From Hydrogenophaga sp. PBL-H3 (GTDB lineage Bacteria; Pseudomonadota; Gammaproteobacteria; Burkholderiales; Burkholderiaceae_C): a stretch of 64,000 bases of DNA. This document shows positions 8,869-18,668 of the stretch, in pieces. The stretch covers positions 2,728,001 to 2,792,000 of the forward strand of contig NZ_CP044972.1 of assembly GCF_010104355.1 (NCBI RefSeq), in the 5' to 3' direction. The notes below the pieces were generated by a model. The model was not told the origin of the DNA and did not search any database. It saw only the letters and a program-made list of their open reading frames with translations. Numbering within the stretch: the first letter of the stretch is position 1; every line of letters begins with the position of its first letter. A program made the translations under genes and the position numbers.

Positions 8869-10692
8869 ATGCTCGACACCCTGGCGCTCCCCAAGCTGAA
8901 CGCTGACGCGGCCCTGGTTGCGGCTTTGCTGGCGGTCGACCCGGCAGGCCTGGGCGGCGTTGCATTGCGCTCACCCGCCGGCCCCTTGCGCGACGCGTGG
9001 CTCACGCTGCTGCGCCAGTGCCTGCCCGAGCCAACCCCCATGCACCGTGTGCCCGCGCACGCCACCGACTCGGCCCTGCTCGGTGGGCTCGATCTCGCCG
9101 CCACGCTGCAGGCCGGCAGGCCGGTGGCACAGCAGGGATTGCTGGCGCGCTGCGACGGTGGTGTGTTGTTGCTGGCGATGGCCGAGCGCGTGAGTGCCGG
9201 TGTGGCCTCACAGCTCAGCGCAGTGCTGGACACCCAGGTGGTGGCCCTGGAACGCGACGGCCTCACGCAGCGCCTGCCGGCGCGCGTGGCGCTGGTGGCA
9301 TTCGACGAAGGCGCCAGCGACGAAGAGCAGATGCCCGCCACGCTGCTCGACCGCGTGGCGTTTCACCTGCCGCTGCAGGCCGCCGAGTCCGACGACGATG
9401 CTGCGGTGGACTGGACCTGCGCCGAGATCGAAGCCGCGCGCGCGCTGCTGGCCCGGGTAAGCGTGCCCGAGAGCGTGGTGCAGGCGCTGTGCGCGGCTTC
9501 GCTGGTGTGGGGTGTGAACTCCATGCGCGCACCCTTGCTTGCGGTGCGTGTGGCGCGCGCCGCGGCAGCGCTGTCTGGCATGGACGAGGCCGAAGAAGTG
9601 CACGCCTCGCTGGCGGCGCGGCTGGTGCTGGCGCCACGCGCCACGCGCGTGCCGGCAACACCCGCTGAGGAAACCGACGACACACCTCCGCCACCGGCCG
9701 AGGCGCAAGAGCCTGCACCCGACGAAGACGACGCGCAGGACACGCCACCGCCTGATGCGAAACAGGATGCGCTGGACCACACACCCGACGAAGAAGAAGC
9801 CCCAGGCGCACTGGACGACCGCCTGATCGAAGCGGTGCGCGCGGCCATTCCGCCAGGCCTGCTGGCCGCGCTGCAGATGGGCCAGGCGCGGCAGGCGCGG
9901 GCCGCCGCAGCGGGTCGATCGGGCCAGTTGATGAAGAACCAGAACCGCGGCCGCCCAGTGGGCACGCGCAGGGCCGAACCCCGCTCGGGCGCACGCCTGC
10001 ACATCCTGGAAACGCTGCGCGCGGCCGCGCCCTGGCAACGGCTTCGACAGCAAAAAGCCGACGGCCCGCGCCGCATCCAGGTGCGGCGCGAAGACTTCCA
10101 CGTGGTGCGCTTTCGCCAGCGGCGCCCCACCACCACGCTGTTCGTGGTCGACGCCTCCGGCTCGGCTGCGCTGCACCGGCTGGCCGAAGCCAAAGGCGCG
10201 GTCGAGTTGCTGCTGGCCGAGTGTTATGTGCGGCGCGACAAGGTGGCGGTGCTCGCCTTTCGTGGCACTGGCTGCGAACTGCTGCTGCCCCCCACGCGCT
10301 CACTGGCGCGCGCCAAGCGCAGCCTGGCCGCCCTGCCCGGTGGCGGCGGCACGCCACTGGCTGCCGGCATTGAAGCCGCGCGCGAACTTGCAGTGCAGAT
10401 CGGACGGCAGGGCGAGACCGCGGTGGTGGTGGTGCTCACCGACGGTCGCGCCAACATCGCTCGCGACGGCACGGCCGGCCGTATCCGGGCCACCGAAGAC
10501 GCGCTGGCCGCCGCCAGCGACTTCCGCCAGGCCGGCCTATCGGCCCTGCTCATCGACACCTCGCCGCAACCCGGCGAGGCCTCGCGCCTGATGGCCGAGC
10601 GCATGGGTGCCACCTGTGTGCCGCTGCCGCACGCGGGTGCGGTCGGCCTGTCCCAAGCGGTGCGCCTGGCCACCGCGCCAGGCGTCCGCTGA
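8869..10692 (+). CDS. bchD: Magnesium chelatase subunit D
   Basis: A 607-residue chelatase platform subunit. The N-terminal half is a degenerate AAA+ domain without a clear Walker A. A Pro/Asp/Glu-rich linker follows (about residues 264-318). The C-terminal half is a von Willebrand A domain whose metal site DASGS begins at D428. The protein organises the BchI ring and contacts BchH. It follows bchI after 24 bases and precedes bchO by 11, so the three are probably one transcript. Confidence 0.96.
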   Translation: MLDTLALPKLNADAALVAALLAVDPAGLGGVALRSPAGPLRDAWLTLLRQCLPEPTPMHRVPAHATDSALLGGLDLAATLQAGRPVAQQGLLARCDGGVLLLAMAERVSAGVASQLSAVLDTQVVALERDGLTQRLPARVALVAFDEGASDEEQMPATLLDRVAFHLPLQAAESDDDAAVDWTCAEIEAARALLARVSVPESVVQALCAASLVWGVNSMRAPLLAVRVARAAAALSGMDEAEEVHASLAARLVLAPRATRVPATPAEETDDTPPPPAEAQEPAPDEDDAQDTPPPDAKQDALDHTPDEEEAPGALDDRLIEAVRAAIPPGLLAALQMGQARQARAAAAGRSGQLMKNQNRGRPVGTRRAEPRSGARLHILETLRAAAPWQRLRQQKADGPRRIQVRREDFHVVRFRQRRPTTTLFVVDASGSAALHRLAEAKGAVELLLAECYVRRDKVAVLAFRGTGCELLLPPTRSLARAKRSLAALPGGGGTPLAAGIEAARELAVQIGRQGETAVVVVLTDGRANIARDGTAGRIRATEDALAAASDFRQAGLSALLIDTSPQPGEASRLMAERMGATCVPLPHAGAVGLSQAVRLATAPGVR

Positions 10693-10703
10693 AGACCGCA
10701 GCC

Positions 10704-11609
10704 ATGGGCCAGGGCCTCGACTGGAAACGCGACGGCCCCCAATGGCCACACCACGATCTGAGCCGTTTTGTGTGGGCCGCCGGCCTGCAATGGCATGTGC
10801 AGCGTTTTGCCGGCCCGGCCCATGCGCCCTGCCTGGTGCTGCTGCACGGCACCGGCGCTTCAACGCATTCGTGGCGCGACCTCGCCCCTCTGCTGGCCGC
10901 GCGCTTCGAGGTGGTGACCATGGACCTGCCCGGCCACGCCTTCACCGGCATGCCCCCCGCCGGTGTGGGCTCGCCGCAGCTCTCGCTGCCCGGCATGGCG
11001 CGCGCGGTGCATGGGCTGATGCAGACGCTGGCCATCAGCCCGGCCATGCTGGTGGGCCATTCCGCCGGTGCGGCGGTGGCGGTGCGCATGTGCCTGGACG
11101 GCCTGGCCACGCCGCGCTCGGTGCTCGGTCTCAATGCCGCGCTGATGCCGCTGGGTGGTCTGGCGGGTCGCCTGTTTTCACCCGTGGCCAAGCTCATGGC
11201 CTCCGCCCCGTTTGTGCCTCGCCTGTTCGCGTGGCACGCCAACGAACCGGCCGTGTTGCAGCGCCTGCTCCTGAGCACCGGCTCCACGCTGGACGCCACC
11301 GGCACGGCCCTCTACCGCCAGCTCGTCAGCAGTCCCGAACACGCCGCGGGTGCGCTGGGCATGATGGCCAACTGGGACCTCGATTCGCTCTGGCGCGACC
11401 TGCCCCGCCTGGCCGTGCCGCTGGACCTCGTGGTGGGTGAGCGCGACCGCACCGTGCCGCCCGAGCAGGCCACGCGCGCGATGGGCCGGCTCTCGCCCGC
11501 GCTGAACGCGCAATACCTTCAGCTCGATGGCCTGGGACATCTGGCGCACGAGGAGCAGCCCGACACCGTGGCGCGGCTGATTGCCGAACGGTTCGATTCG
11601 CGCGCCTGA
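10704..11609 (+). CDS. bchO: BchO, alpha/beta-hydrolase accessory to Mg chelatase
   Basis: A 301-residue alpha/beta-hydrolase. The oxyanion region is HGTGAS (48-53) and the nucleophile elbow GHSAG places Ser at 120; a late LDGLGHLAH motif supplies the histidine. BchO is conserved beside bchID in purple bacteria, but its exact reaction is not settled. It converges on ccmI with only 11 bases between the stops, marking the junction with the ccm operon. Confidence 0.92.
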   Translation: MGQGLDWKRDGPQWPHHDLSRFVWAAGLQWHVQRFAGPAHAPCLVLLHGTGASTHSWRDLAPLLAARFEVVTMDLPGHAFTGMPPAGVGSPQLSLPGMARAVHGLMQTLAISPAMLVGHSAGAAVAVRMCLDGLATPRSVLGLNAALMPLGGLAGRLFSPVAKLMASAPFVPRLFAWHANEPAVLQRLLLSTGSTLDATGTALYRQLVSSPEHAAGALGMMANWDLDSLWRDLPRLAVPLDLVVGERDRTVPPEQATRAMGRLSPALNAQYLQLDGLGHLAHEEQPDTVARLIAERFDSRA

Positions 11610-11620
11610 ACGAGGCCGGA

Positions 11621-12877
11621 TCAAGGCACCACGCGGTCGATGCGGATCTGCAGTTGGGCGCTGTTGCTCGGCACCGGGCCGCTGCTGCCTTGCAGGTCGC
11701 CGCTTTGGGGCATGGCCTGCCCGCTACGGCTGATGCTCGCTTCCACCACCACCTGTTCGTGCATCGACAGCCGAAGCTCCGGCGCCATGGCCTGGCTGTC
11801 ATCGAGGGCAAACGGCACGGGTCCGGCGGTGGCCGCCACGCGCACAACTGCCAGCGGCATGCGCGGACCTTGCACCGGTCGCGCGAACACGAACAAGGTG
11901 TCACCCGCCGCCAGCTTCGCTTGCAGCTCGGGTGCGATGGTGATCTGCCCCCGCACGCCGGGGTGGCTGGTGGCGGCCGGTGTCGGGTCGGCAGGTGCTG
12001 CTGCCTGGCGCACCGCGCCCGCCGGTTGCGAGGCGATGCCCGCGCGCGCCGCCTCCAGGCTGCTCTCCAGTCCTTGAGCAAACGGGCTGCCCGGTGCAGC
12101 GCGTTCGCGGGCGCGCTGCCAGAAGGACTCGGCCAGCACAAAGTCCTGGCGGCCGTAAGCGGCACTGCCGGCGAGCGCGAGCGCCTTGGGATGCGCGGGG
12201 TCGATCACCAGCGCCCGCATCACCAGCCGCATGGGTTCGCCCTCGGCGTTCTGGCCTTGCAGCAGCGAGAGCAGATCGGCCCGGTCGGCCAGCAGGTTGG
12301 GGTTGTCGGGCGTGAGCGCCAGGGCTCGCTGGTAAGCCCGGTCGGCATCGGCGTAACGCTGGCGGCTGGCGTGGGCGCGGGCCAACATCTCCCAGGCCGG
12401 CGCGTCCACGGCCTGGCCCGGGGGTTTGCTCTCCAGCTGCTGGGTCATCTGGCGCACCATGGCATCGAGGTCGTCGTTGGACACCTCGCCTTGTGCCTTG
12501 GCCAGCTCGGCTTCAAAGCGCACGGCATCGGGCTCGCCCAGGTGCGCGTACAGGCCAGCGGCCAGCACAGGCACGGCCACCAACAAGACGAGCGCGGTGG
12601 CGCGGCGCGGCGATGCCGGCCCGCTGCGCTCCGCCGAGGCCGACTCCTGCAGCACCCGCCGCGCCAGCTCGGTCTGCGCCTGCGTGTGCTCGGCGGGCGA
12701 GAGCAGGCCCGCGGCCAGCTCGGCGTCGAGCTGGGTGCGCTGCTCGCGCAGCAGCGCCAGGTTGGCCGGTGATGCCGGCTGGAGGTCCCGCGCGCCGTCC
12801 GGGCGCCACAGCGTCGACACCAGCGGCCACAGAGCCAGCGCCGTCAATGCCAGCGCAAGAACAATGAACACGGTCAT
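11621..12877 (-). CDS. ccmI: Cytochrome c maturation protein CcmI
   Basis: A 418-residue apocytochrome chaperone. The N terminus carries a membrane helix (FIVLALALTALALWPLV) and a second after about residue 92 (ALVLLVAVPVLAAGLY), followed by a TPR-like region (ALTPDNPNLLADRADL...). CcmI feeds unfolded c-type cytochromes to CcmF/CcmH for haem ligation in the periplasm. Its ATG overlaps the ccmH stop (ATGA), so it is translationally coupled as the last gene of the operon. Confidence 0.92.
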   Translation of the reverse strand: MTVFIVLALALTALALWPLVSTLWRPDGARDLQPASPANLALLREQRTQLDAELAAGLLSPAEHTQAQTELARRVLQESASAERSGPASPRRATALVLLVAVPVLAAGLYAHLGEPDAVRFEAELAKAQGEVSNDDLDAMVRQMTQQLESKPPGQAVDAPAWEMLARAHASRQRYADADRAYQRALALTPDNPNLLADRADLLSLLQGQNAEGEPMRLVMRALVIDPAHPKALALAGSAAYGRQDFVLAESFWQRARERAAPGSPFAQGLESSLEAARAGIASQPAGAVRQAAAPADPTPAATSHPGVRGQITIAPELQAKLAAGDTLFVFARPVQGPRMPLAVVRVAATAGPVPFALDDSQAMAPELRLSMHEQVVVEASISRSGQAMPQSGDLQGSSGPVPSNSAQLQIRIDRVVP

Positions 12878-13362
12878 GACGAACCTCCGGCTTCATCGAG
12901 CAGGCGCTGGGCGCGCTGCCCTTCTGCCAGGGTCAGAGGCATGGCATCGGCCTGGGGATCGCGTCGGCGGATGTGCATCAACAGCACCCCTGCAGCCACC
13001 AGCAACAACACGAACGGACCGACCCACAGCAGCACGGTGCTGAACTTGAGCGGCGGGCGGTAGAGCACGAAATCACCGTAGCGCTGCGCCATGAAGTCGA
13101 GAATCTGCGGCTGCGTGCGGCCCTGCGTGAGCTGCTCGCGGATCTGCTGGCGCAGGTCTTTGGCCAGGTCGGCCTGGGAGGCCGCGATGGTCTCGTTCTG
13201 GCACACCAGGCAGCGCAACTCTTCGGCGATCTTGAGCACGCGCGCTTCCAACGCCGGGTCGGCGGCCAGGGGCGTGGCCCTGGATGCTGGAGGCACCTGA
13301 GCAGTCAACCCGCCTGGCCCCAGTGCCCAGCACAACATCACGGTGATCAACACAACACGCAT
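12874..13362 (-). CDS. ccmH: Cytochrome c maturation thiol protein CcmH
   Basis: A 162-residue membrane-anchored thiol-redox protein that reduces the CXXCH cysteines of apocytochromes. A signal peptide is followed by the motif RCLVCQN (cysteines 51 and 54) and a C-terminal anchor (LLWVGPFVLLLVAAGVLLM). I chose the ATG at 13362; a GTG at 13374 in the same frame is possible and would overlap ccmG. This is the short CcmH (CcmL-like) form, with the TPR part encoded separately as ccmI. Confidence 0.92.
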   Translation of the reverse strand: MRVVLITVMLCWALGPGGLTAQVPPASRATPLAADPALEARVLKIAEELRCLVCQNETIAASQADLAKDLRQQIREQLTQGRTQPQILDFMAQRYGDFVLYRPPLKFSTVLLWVGPFVLLLVAAGVLLMHIRRRDPQADAMPLTLAEGQRAQRLLDEAGGSS

Positions 13363-13366
13363 GGGT

Positions 13367-13891
13367 TCAGGCACCGAGCTGGTTCATCAGCGGCAGCAAC
13401 TTCTCGCGCACCACCTCGGGCGTGACCGCCCCGGTGAACTTCAGGCGAATCACACCCTGCTTGTCGATCACGTAAGTCTCGGGCACGCCGTACACGCCAA
13501 AGTCCATTCCCACGCGGCCATCGGCATCGAACAAGGTGGTCTTGTAAGGGTTGCCGTGTTTGCCCAGCCAGCCCAGCGCCAGGTGGCGCTGGTCCTTGTA
13601 GTTCAGGCCGATCAGGGGCACGGCGCTGGTTTTGGCCAGGTCCATGAGCACCGGGTGTTCCTGCTGGCAGGCCACGCACCACGAGGCCCACACATTGAGC
13701 AGCCACACCTGGCCGCGCAGGTCTTCGGGCGCCACCGATGTGCCAGGAGCGGCCAGGGTGGGCAGCTTGAAGGCCGGCACCGGTTTGTCGATCAGCGGCG
13801 ACGGCACGTCGCGCGGATTGAGCCGCAGCCCCACACCCAGAAAACCCAGCATCACCAGAAAGATGGCCAGTGGCCACAGGTAGCGCTTCAT
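13367..13891 (-). CDS. ccmG: Thiol:disulfide interchange protein CcmG (DsbE)
   Basis: A 174-residue periplasmic thioredoxin-fold protein tethered by an N-terminal helix (LWPLAIFLVMLGFLGVGL). The redox motif WCVAC gives cysteines 72 and 75, and GVPE carries the cis-proline loop. It passes reducing power from DsbD/CcdA to CcmH. The ATG at 13891 overlaps the ccmF stop; a much longer in-frame reading upstream is antisense-free but runs inside ccmF in another frame and is not real. Confidence 0.94.
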   Translation of the reverse strand: MKRYLWPLAIFLVMLGFLGVGLRLNPRDVPSPLIDKPVPAFKLPTLAAPGTSVAPEDLRGQVWLLNVWASWCVACQQEHPVLMDLAKTSAVPLIGLNYKDQRHLALGWLGKHGNPYKTTLFDADGRVGMDFGVYGVPETYVIDKQGVIRLKFTGAVTPEVVREKLLPLMNQLGA

Positions 13892-15879
13892 AGGCGCAGG
13901 CTCCTGGTCGCCATCACCGGCAGGGCGTTGCCCGGCGCGGCGGTGACGATCTTGCGAACGCGGTAGCGCCGGTCCAACACCGCCATCAGCCCACCGAGCG
14001 CCATCAGCAGGCAGCCGCCCCAGATCCAGTTGACCAGCGGCTTGTGGTGCAGGCGAACGCTCCACGCCGTCTCGCTCACCGGCTCGCCGAGCGCCACGTA
14101 CACGTCGCGCATCACGCCACGGTCGATCGCCACTTCGGTCATGGCCATGCGGCTGACCATGTAGATGCGGCGCTCGGGGTGCAGCACGGCGATCGGCCGC
14201 CCTTCCTGGCTCACGCTGAGCGTGGCGCGGGCCGAGGTGTAGTTGGGGCCCTGCACCCTCTCCATGCTGTCCAGCCGGATGCTGTGCCCACCCACATCGG
14301 CTGTCTGGCCCACCTCCATGCGCACGTCGTTCTCGGTCTGGAAGCTGCTGACCGCCGTGACCCCTGCGATGAACACCGCCACGCCGAAGTGGGCCAGCAG
14401 CATGCCGAAGTAGCTGCCCGGCTGGGCGCGAAACGCGGCCCAAGCCGACGCGGGGTGCGCGCGCAGGCGCTGCACCAGGTTGAGCACCGCCGTGCTGGCG
14501 ACCCACACCGCCAGCAGCAGGCCCAGGCCGGTCAGCGGAGTCCAGCGTTGCAGCACCAGCGGCGCGATCACCGCACTGGCCACGCTCACACCGGCGGCCC
14601 AGCGCAGCTGGTGCGCCAGATCACCCACCTTGGCCTGCCGCCAGCGCGCCAGCGGCCCCACGCCCATGAGGAACAGGGCAGGCGCTATCAGCGGCACGAA
14701 CACCGCGTTGAAATACGGCGGGCCGACCGAGAGCTTGCCCATGCCGAGCGCGTCGATCACCAGCGGGTAGAGCGTGCCCAGCAACACGGCGGCCGCGGCC
14801 ACCACCAGCAGCACGTTGTTGGCCAGCAGCAGGCTCTCACGCGAGAGCATCTCGAACGGTCCACCGCCCCCCACCTTGGGGCCGCGCCAGGCAAACAGCG
14901 TGAGCGAGCCGCCCACCACCAGCGTGAAGAACACCAGGATGAAAACACCCCGCGCCGGGTCAGTGGCAAACGCGTGCACCGAACTCAGCACGCCCGAACG
15001 AACAATGAAAGTGCCCAGCAGCGAAAGCGAAAACGCGAGGATGGCCAGCAGCGCGGTCCACAGCTTGAAGCCGCCGCGTTTCTCGGTGACCGAGAGCGAA
15101 TGGATCAGCGCCGTGCCCACCAGCCACGGCATGAAGGACGCGTTTTCCACCGGGTCCCAGAACCACCAGCCGCCCCAGCCGAGTTCGTAATAAGCCCAGA
15201 AGCTGCCCAGTGCGATGCCCACCGTGAGGAAGCACCAGGCCATGGTGGTCCAGGGGCGCGACCAGTGCGCCCAGGCCGCGTCCACACGCCCGGCCAGCAG
15301 GGCCGACACGGCAAATGCGAAGGCCACCACAAACCCCACGTAGCCCATGTAGAGCATGGGCGGGTGGATCGCCATGCCCAGGTCTTGCAGCAGGGGGTTG
15401 AGGTCCTTGCCGTCCAGCGGCACGGGGTACAGCCGCTCGAACGGGTTGGAGGTGAGCAGCGTGAAGAGCAGGAAGCCCACGCTGATGAGGCCCATGACGC
15501 CGAGCACCCGCGCGAGCATGGGTTCGTCCAGTTGCTGCGAGAACTGCGCCACTGCTAGCGTCCAGCCCGCCAGGATCAGCGTCCACAGCAGGATGGAGCC
15601 TTCGTGGTTGCCCCACACCGCGGTGATGCGGTAGATGAGTGGCGAGGCCGAGTGCGAGTTTTCAGCCGCCAGCAACACCGAAAAATCGCTGGTGACGAAC
15701 GCATGGGTGAGACAGGCAAACGCCACCAGCAGCAGCCCGAACTGCGCGCGCGCCGCCGGGCGCGCCAGCGCCATCCAGCTGGCGCGGCCCTGGTGCGCGC
15801 CCACCAGCGGAAACACGCTTTGCACCAGCGCCATCACCAGCGCGAGCACGGTGGCGAAATGGCCGATCTCTGCAATCAT
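13888..15879 (-). CDS. ccmF: Haem lyase CcmF
   Basis: A 663-residue polytopic membrane protein that attaches haem to apocytochromes. The haem-handling WWD-type motif is visible as [13 protein letters not shown] around residues 231-243, and conserved histidines are in [11 protein letters not shown] and TALIHS. The many transmembrane helices and a large periplasmic loop near the C terminus match family length (about 650). ATGA-type overlaps connect it with ccmE and ccmG. Confidence 0.96.
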   Translation of the reverse strand: MIAEIGHFATVLALVMALVQSVFPLVGAHQGRASWMALARPAARAQFGLLLVAFACLTHAFVTSDFSVLLAAENSHSASPLIYRITAVWGNHEGSILLWTLILAGWTLAVAQFSQQLDEPMLARVLGVMGLISVGFLLFTLLTSNPFERLYPVPLDGKDLNPLLQDLGMAIHPPMLYMGYVGFVVAFAFAVSALLAGRVDAAWAHWSRPWTTMAWCFLTVGIALGSFWAYYELGWGGWWFWDPVENASFMPWLVGTALIHSLSVTEKRGGFKLWTALLAILAFSLSLLGTFIVRSGVLSSVHAFATDPARGVFILVFFTLVVGGSLTLFAWRGPKVGGGGPFEMLSRESLLLANNVLLVVAAAAVLLGTLYPLVIDALGMGKLSVGPPYFNAVFVPLIAPALFLMGVGPLARWRQAKVGDLAHQLRWAAGVSVASAVIAPLVLQRWTPLTGLGLLLAVWVASTAVLNLVQRLRAHPASAWAAFRAQPGSYFGMLLAHFGVAVFIAGVTAVSSFQTENDVRMEVGQTADVGGHSIRLDSMERVQGPNYTSARATLSVSQEGRPIAVLHPERRIYMVSRMAMTEVAIDRGVMRDVYVALGEPVSETAWSVRLHHKPLVNWIWGGCLLMALGGLMAVLDRRYRVRKIVTAAPGNALPVMATRSLRL

Positions 15880-16340
15880 GGTTGGGCTCCTGCAGGCAAC
15901 ACCAGCGAGCCCTGCCCCGCGCGGGCTTTGGCCACCGCATCGGCCGCTTCGGGGGCCATGTAGTTCTCGTCGTGCTTGGCCAGCACCTGGTCGGCGCGAA
16001 ACACACCGTCCGCCCCCAGCTTGCCCTGCGCCACCACGCCTTTGCCTTCCTGGAACAGGTCGGGCAGCAGGCCGGTGTAGGTGACGGGAATGCTCCTGGC
16101 CGTGTCGGTCACCATGAAGCGGATGGTCAGCCCCTTCGGCTCACGCACCACGCTGCCCTGCTCCACCAGGCCACCCACGCGAAAGCTGCGCTCCTTCGGC
16201 GCTTCGTTGGCCATCACCTGCGTGGGGCTGAAGAAAAACACCAGGTTGCTGTTGAAGGCGTTGAGCACCAGCGCGGTGGCCGCACCCAGCGTGACCAGCC
16301 CCACGGCAAGTGCCGCCAGTCGGCGGTTGCGCGGCTTCAT
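15876..16340 (-). CDS. ccmE: Haem chaperone CcmE
   Basis: A 154-residue membrane-anchored beta-barrel protein that binds haem covalently before passing it to CcmF. The anchor helix lies at about residues 9-27, and the haem-binding motif HDENY places the reactive histidine at 123 and the tyrosine at 127. Start and stop overlap ccmD and ccmF respectively. Confidence 0.96.
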   Translation of the reverse strand: MKPRNRRLAALAVGLVTLGAATALVLNAFNSNLVFFFSPTQVMANEAPKERSFRVGGLVEQGSVVREPKGLTIRFMVTDTARSIPVTYTGLLPDLFQEGKGVVAQGKLGADGVFRADQVLAKHDENYMAPEAADAVAKARAGQGSLVLPAGAQP

Positions 16341-16510
16341 GCCACGGGCTCCTCGGTGGCACGCTCATCGCCCACCTCCTGCGCCAGCATTCGGCGGCGA
16401 AAGCGGATCACCATCAGCTCGGCCACCACCACCGCTGCGCACATGCCCAACGACCCCCACACGTACAGGCCGTAGCCGCCCATCGCCAGGAGCTCACCCA
16501 GTGTGTTCAT
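16337..16510 (-). CDS. ccmD: Haem exporter protein CcmD (small membrane protein)
   Basis: A 57-residue protein with one transmembrane helix ([19 protein letters not shown]) followed by a basic stretch (RFRRR), the normal shape of CcmD, which helps release holo-CcmE from CcmABC. It starts [13 protein letters not shown]. Its ATG overlaps the end of ccmC and its TGA overlaps the ccmE ATG, so position and coupling support it strongly despite the small size. Confidence 0.93.
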   Translation of the reverse strand: MNTLGELLAMGGYGLYVWGSLGMCAAVVVAELMVIRFRRRMLAQEVGDERATEEPVA

Positions 16511-17250
16511 GCAAGGCCTTCCAGTGCCTGCCGCGCCCAGGGGGCGTGGCGCTCACGTTCCAGCATGATCAAGCGCACCCGGGCCAGGGCCACCGCGATG
16601 CAATACATCCAGCAGGCCAGCGCCATCACCAGCATGCCCAGCAACATCGGCGTGGCCATGCTCGGTGCCTTGGTGATGCTCACCGAAGCCCCCTGGTGCA
16701 GCGTGTTCCACCACTGCACCGAGAAATAGATGATGGGCAGGTTGACCACGCCCACGATGGCCAGCAGGCCGGCGGCGCGGTCGGCTCGGCGCGTGTCGTC
16801 AATGGCGCTGTGCAGCGCCATGAAGCCGATGTAGAGGAAGAGCAGCACCAGCTCGGAGGTGAGCCGCGCGTCCCACACCCACCAGGCGCCCCAGGTGGGC
16901 TTGCCCCAGAGCGCGCCGGTCCACAGCGCGAGAAAGGTCATGAGAGCGCCGGTGGGCGCCAGGGCCGTGGCCATCATGGACGACAGGCGCGAGTTGAACA
17001 CCAGGCCAATGCCGGCCCATAGGGCCATGGCGAGGTACACCACCATCGACATCCAGGCCGTGGGCACGTGCACGAAGATGATGCGGTAGGCCTCGCCCTG
17101 CTGCGCATCGGTGGGCGCCACCCACAGGCCGAGGTACAAGCCGGCGGCGGTGAGCACCACGGCCAGCGCGCCGAACCACGGCACCAGCTGGCCGGCCAGC
17201 GGGTAGAAGCGCTGCGGCGCTGCGTAGTGGAACCAGTTGATCGAACTCAT
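16507..17250 (-). CDS. ccmC: Haem handling protein CcmC
   Basis: A 247-residue six-helix membrane protein that loads haem on CcmE. The WWD-type motif is WGAWWVWDARLTSEL, and flanking histidines are in FVHVPTAW and MALHSAI. Length matches the family. It follows ccmB with 4 bases between the genes and overlaps ccmD. Confidence 0.96.
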   Translation of the reverse strand: MSSINWFHYAAPQRFYPLAGQLVPWFGALAVVLTAAGLYLGLWVAPTDAQQGEAYRIIFVHVPTAWMSMVVYLAMALWAGIGLVFNSRLSSMMATALAPTGALMTFLALWTGALWGKPTWGAWWVWDARLTSELVLLFLYIGFMALHSAIDDTRRADRAAGLLAIVGVVNLPIIYFSVQWWNTLHQGASVSITKAPSMATPMLLGMLVMALACWMYCIAVALARVRLIMLERERHAPWARQALEGLA

Positions 17251-17254
17251 CGGC

Positions 17255-17974
17255 TCACTCCATCGAGATGCGCAAGGCAGCGCTGGTCACCAGCGGCGCG
17301 GCAAACAGGCTCAGCAGCAGCAAGGCGCCGAGCAAGGAAAAATGGCCGCCCACACCCAGCCCGGCGTTGTGCGCTTCCACCGCGCCCGCGCCAAAGATCA
17401 GCACCGGGATCACCAGCGGCAGCGTCAGCAGCGACATCAGCACCCCGCCACCGCGCAGGCCCAGCGTGAGCGCCGCACCGATCGAGCCCACCAGGCTGAG
17501 CACGGGCGAGCCCACCAGCAAGGTGAGCAAGAGCACACCGGTGCTCGATGCCGAGAGGTCGAACTGCAGCGCCAGCAGGGGCGACACCAGCACCAGCAGC
17601 AGCACCGAGCCGCACCAGTGCGCGCAGGTCTTGCCCAGCACCAACAGGGGCAGCGGGTGCGTGGAGAGCAGCAGTTGTTCGAGCGTGCCGTCCTGCAAAT
17701 CGTCGGCAAACAGACGCGCCAGCGGCAACGTGCAGGCCAGTAGCGCGGCCACCCACACCACACCGGGCGCCATGGTGCGCAGCAGCGCGGGCTCGGGCCC
17801 CACGCCGAGCGGAAACAGGCTCACCACCATCACGAAAAACACCACCGCGGCCAGCGAATCGGTGCGCCGGCGCAGGGCAATGCGCAGGTCGCGCTGGAAG
17901 ACGCAGACGAAACCCTCCAGCCAGCCCTGCGGCGCGGCGGGTGTGGCGACATGGGTGGCCACGTGGGTGTTCAC
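17255..17974 (-). CDS. ccmB: Haem exporter permease CcmB
   Basis: A 239-residue membrane subunit of the CcmAB ABC complex, which uses ATP to release holo-CcmE. About six transmembrane helices are visible after an N-terminal region containing FQRDLRIALRRR. The only sensible start is a GTG whose last bases overlap the ccmA TGA (GTGA arrangement), giving an opening V/MNTHVATHV. No ATG lies between that and the first helix. Confidence 0.92.
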   Translation of the reverse strand: MNTHVATHVATPAAPQGWLEGFVCVFQRDLRIALRRRTDSLAAVVFFVMVVSLFPLGVGPEPALLRTMAPGVVWVAALLACTLPLARLFADDLQDGTLEQLLLSTHPLPLLVLGKTCAHWCGSVLLLVLVSPLLALQFDLSASSTGVLLLTLLVGSPVLSLVGSIGAALTLGLRGGGVLMSLLTLPLVIPVLIFGAGAVEAHNAGLGVGGHFSLLGALLLLSLFAAPLVTSAALRISME

Positions 17975-18594
17975 AGGCTGAGCACCTGGTGCGGCGTGTC
18001 GTCCAGCGCCACGCCCTGGTGGCTGGTGAGCACCACCGAGCCGCCACGCAGCAGTTGCCCGCGGATCAGGCCTTCGAGCCAGGCGGTGGCGTTGGTGTCC
18101 AGCGCATTGAAGGGCTCGTCGAGCACCCACAGCGGTGCCGAGCGCGCCAGCACCAGCCGGGCCAGGCCGCAGCGGCGGCGCTGGCCTTGGGAGAGCCTGC
18201 GCGCGGGCGTGCGCTCGAAGCCGCGCAGGCCCGCATCCGTCAACGCCTGCAGCGCGGCAGCACGGCTGGCGGGCTGGCCGCCCAGGGTGCAGGCAGTCAG
18301 CAGGTTGTCCAGCGGCGACAGATCGTCCTTGAGCGCGGCGGCGTGGCCCAGGTACACCAGCTCGCGGCCCCAGCGCTCGCGCTGCGAAGCCAGTGGCTGG
18401 CCGCGCCACAACACCTGGCCTTCGGTGGGGCTGAGCAGGCCACACATCAGGCGCAGCAGGCTGGTCTTGCCCGCGCCGTTGGCCCCGGACACCCGCAGCA
18501 ACTGGCCCCCGGGCAACTGCAGGTTCAGGCCGCTGAAGAGGGTACGCCCCCCGCGCACACAGCTCACCTGGCTCAGGGCCAGCGCATCGCTCAT
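17971..18594 (-). CDS. ccmA: Haem exporter ATP-binding protein CcmA
   Basis: A 207-residue ABC ATPase. Walker A is GANGAGKTS (37-45), the ABC signature is RLSQGQRRR and Walker B is WVLDEP. The ATG at 18594 gives the usual CcmA opening; 25 extra in-frame residues upstream have no family character. It is the first gene of the nine-gene ccm operon. A PpsR-type palindrome lies 57 bases upstream of this start. Confidence 0.94.
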   Translation of the reverse strand: MSDALALSQVSCVRGGRTLFSGLNLQLPGGQLLRVSGANGAGKTSLLRLMCGLLSPTEGQVLWRGQPLASQRERWGRELVYLGHAAALKDDLSPLDNLLTACTLGGQPASRAAALQALTDAGLRGFERTPARRLSQGQRRRCGLARLVLARSAPLWVLDEPFNALDTNATAWLEGLIRGQLLRGGSVVLTSHQGVALDDTPHQVLSL

Positions 18595-18650
18595 GGGCGG
18601 ACTTTCGTGCGGAATGTCGGGTGCTTCACCGTTGTGTCTCGAAAATCGAA

Positions 18651-18668
18651 TGTCAACTTGTCGTGACA
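18651..18668. promoter_or_regulatory. PpsR/CrtJ-type palindrome (TGT-N12-ACA), single
   Basis: TGTCAACTTGTCGTGACA matches the TGT-N12-ACA consensus of the redox/light-responsive repressor PpsR (CrtJ). On the minus strand its half-site contains TTGACA, a perfect -35 box in the direction of ccmA, though no good -10 follows. It is 148 bases from the next palindrome, near crtE. Confidence 0.7.
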
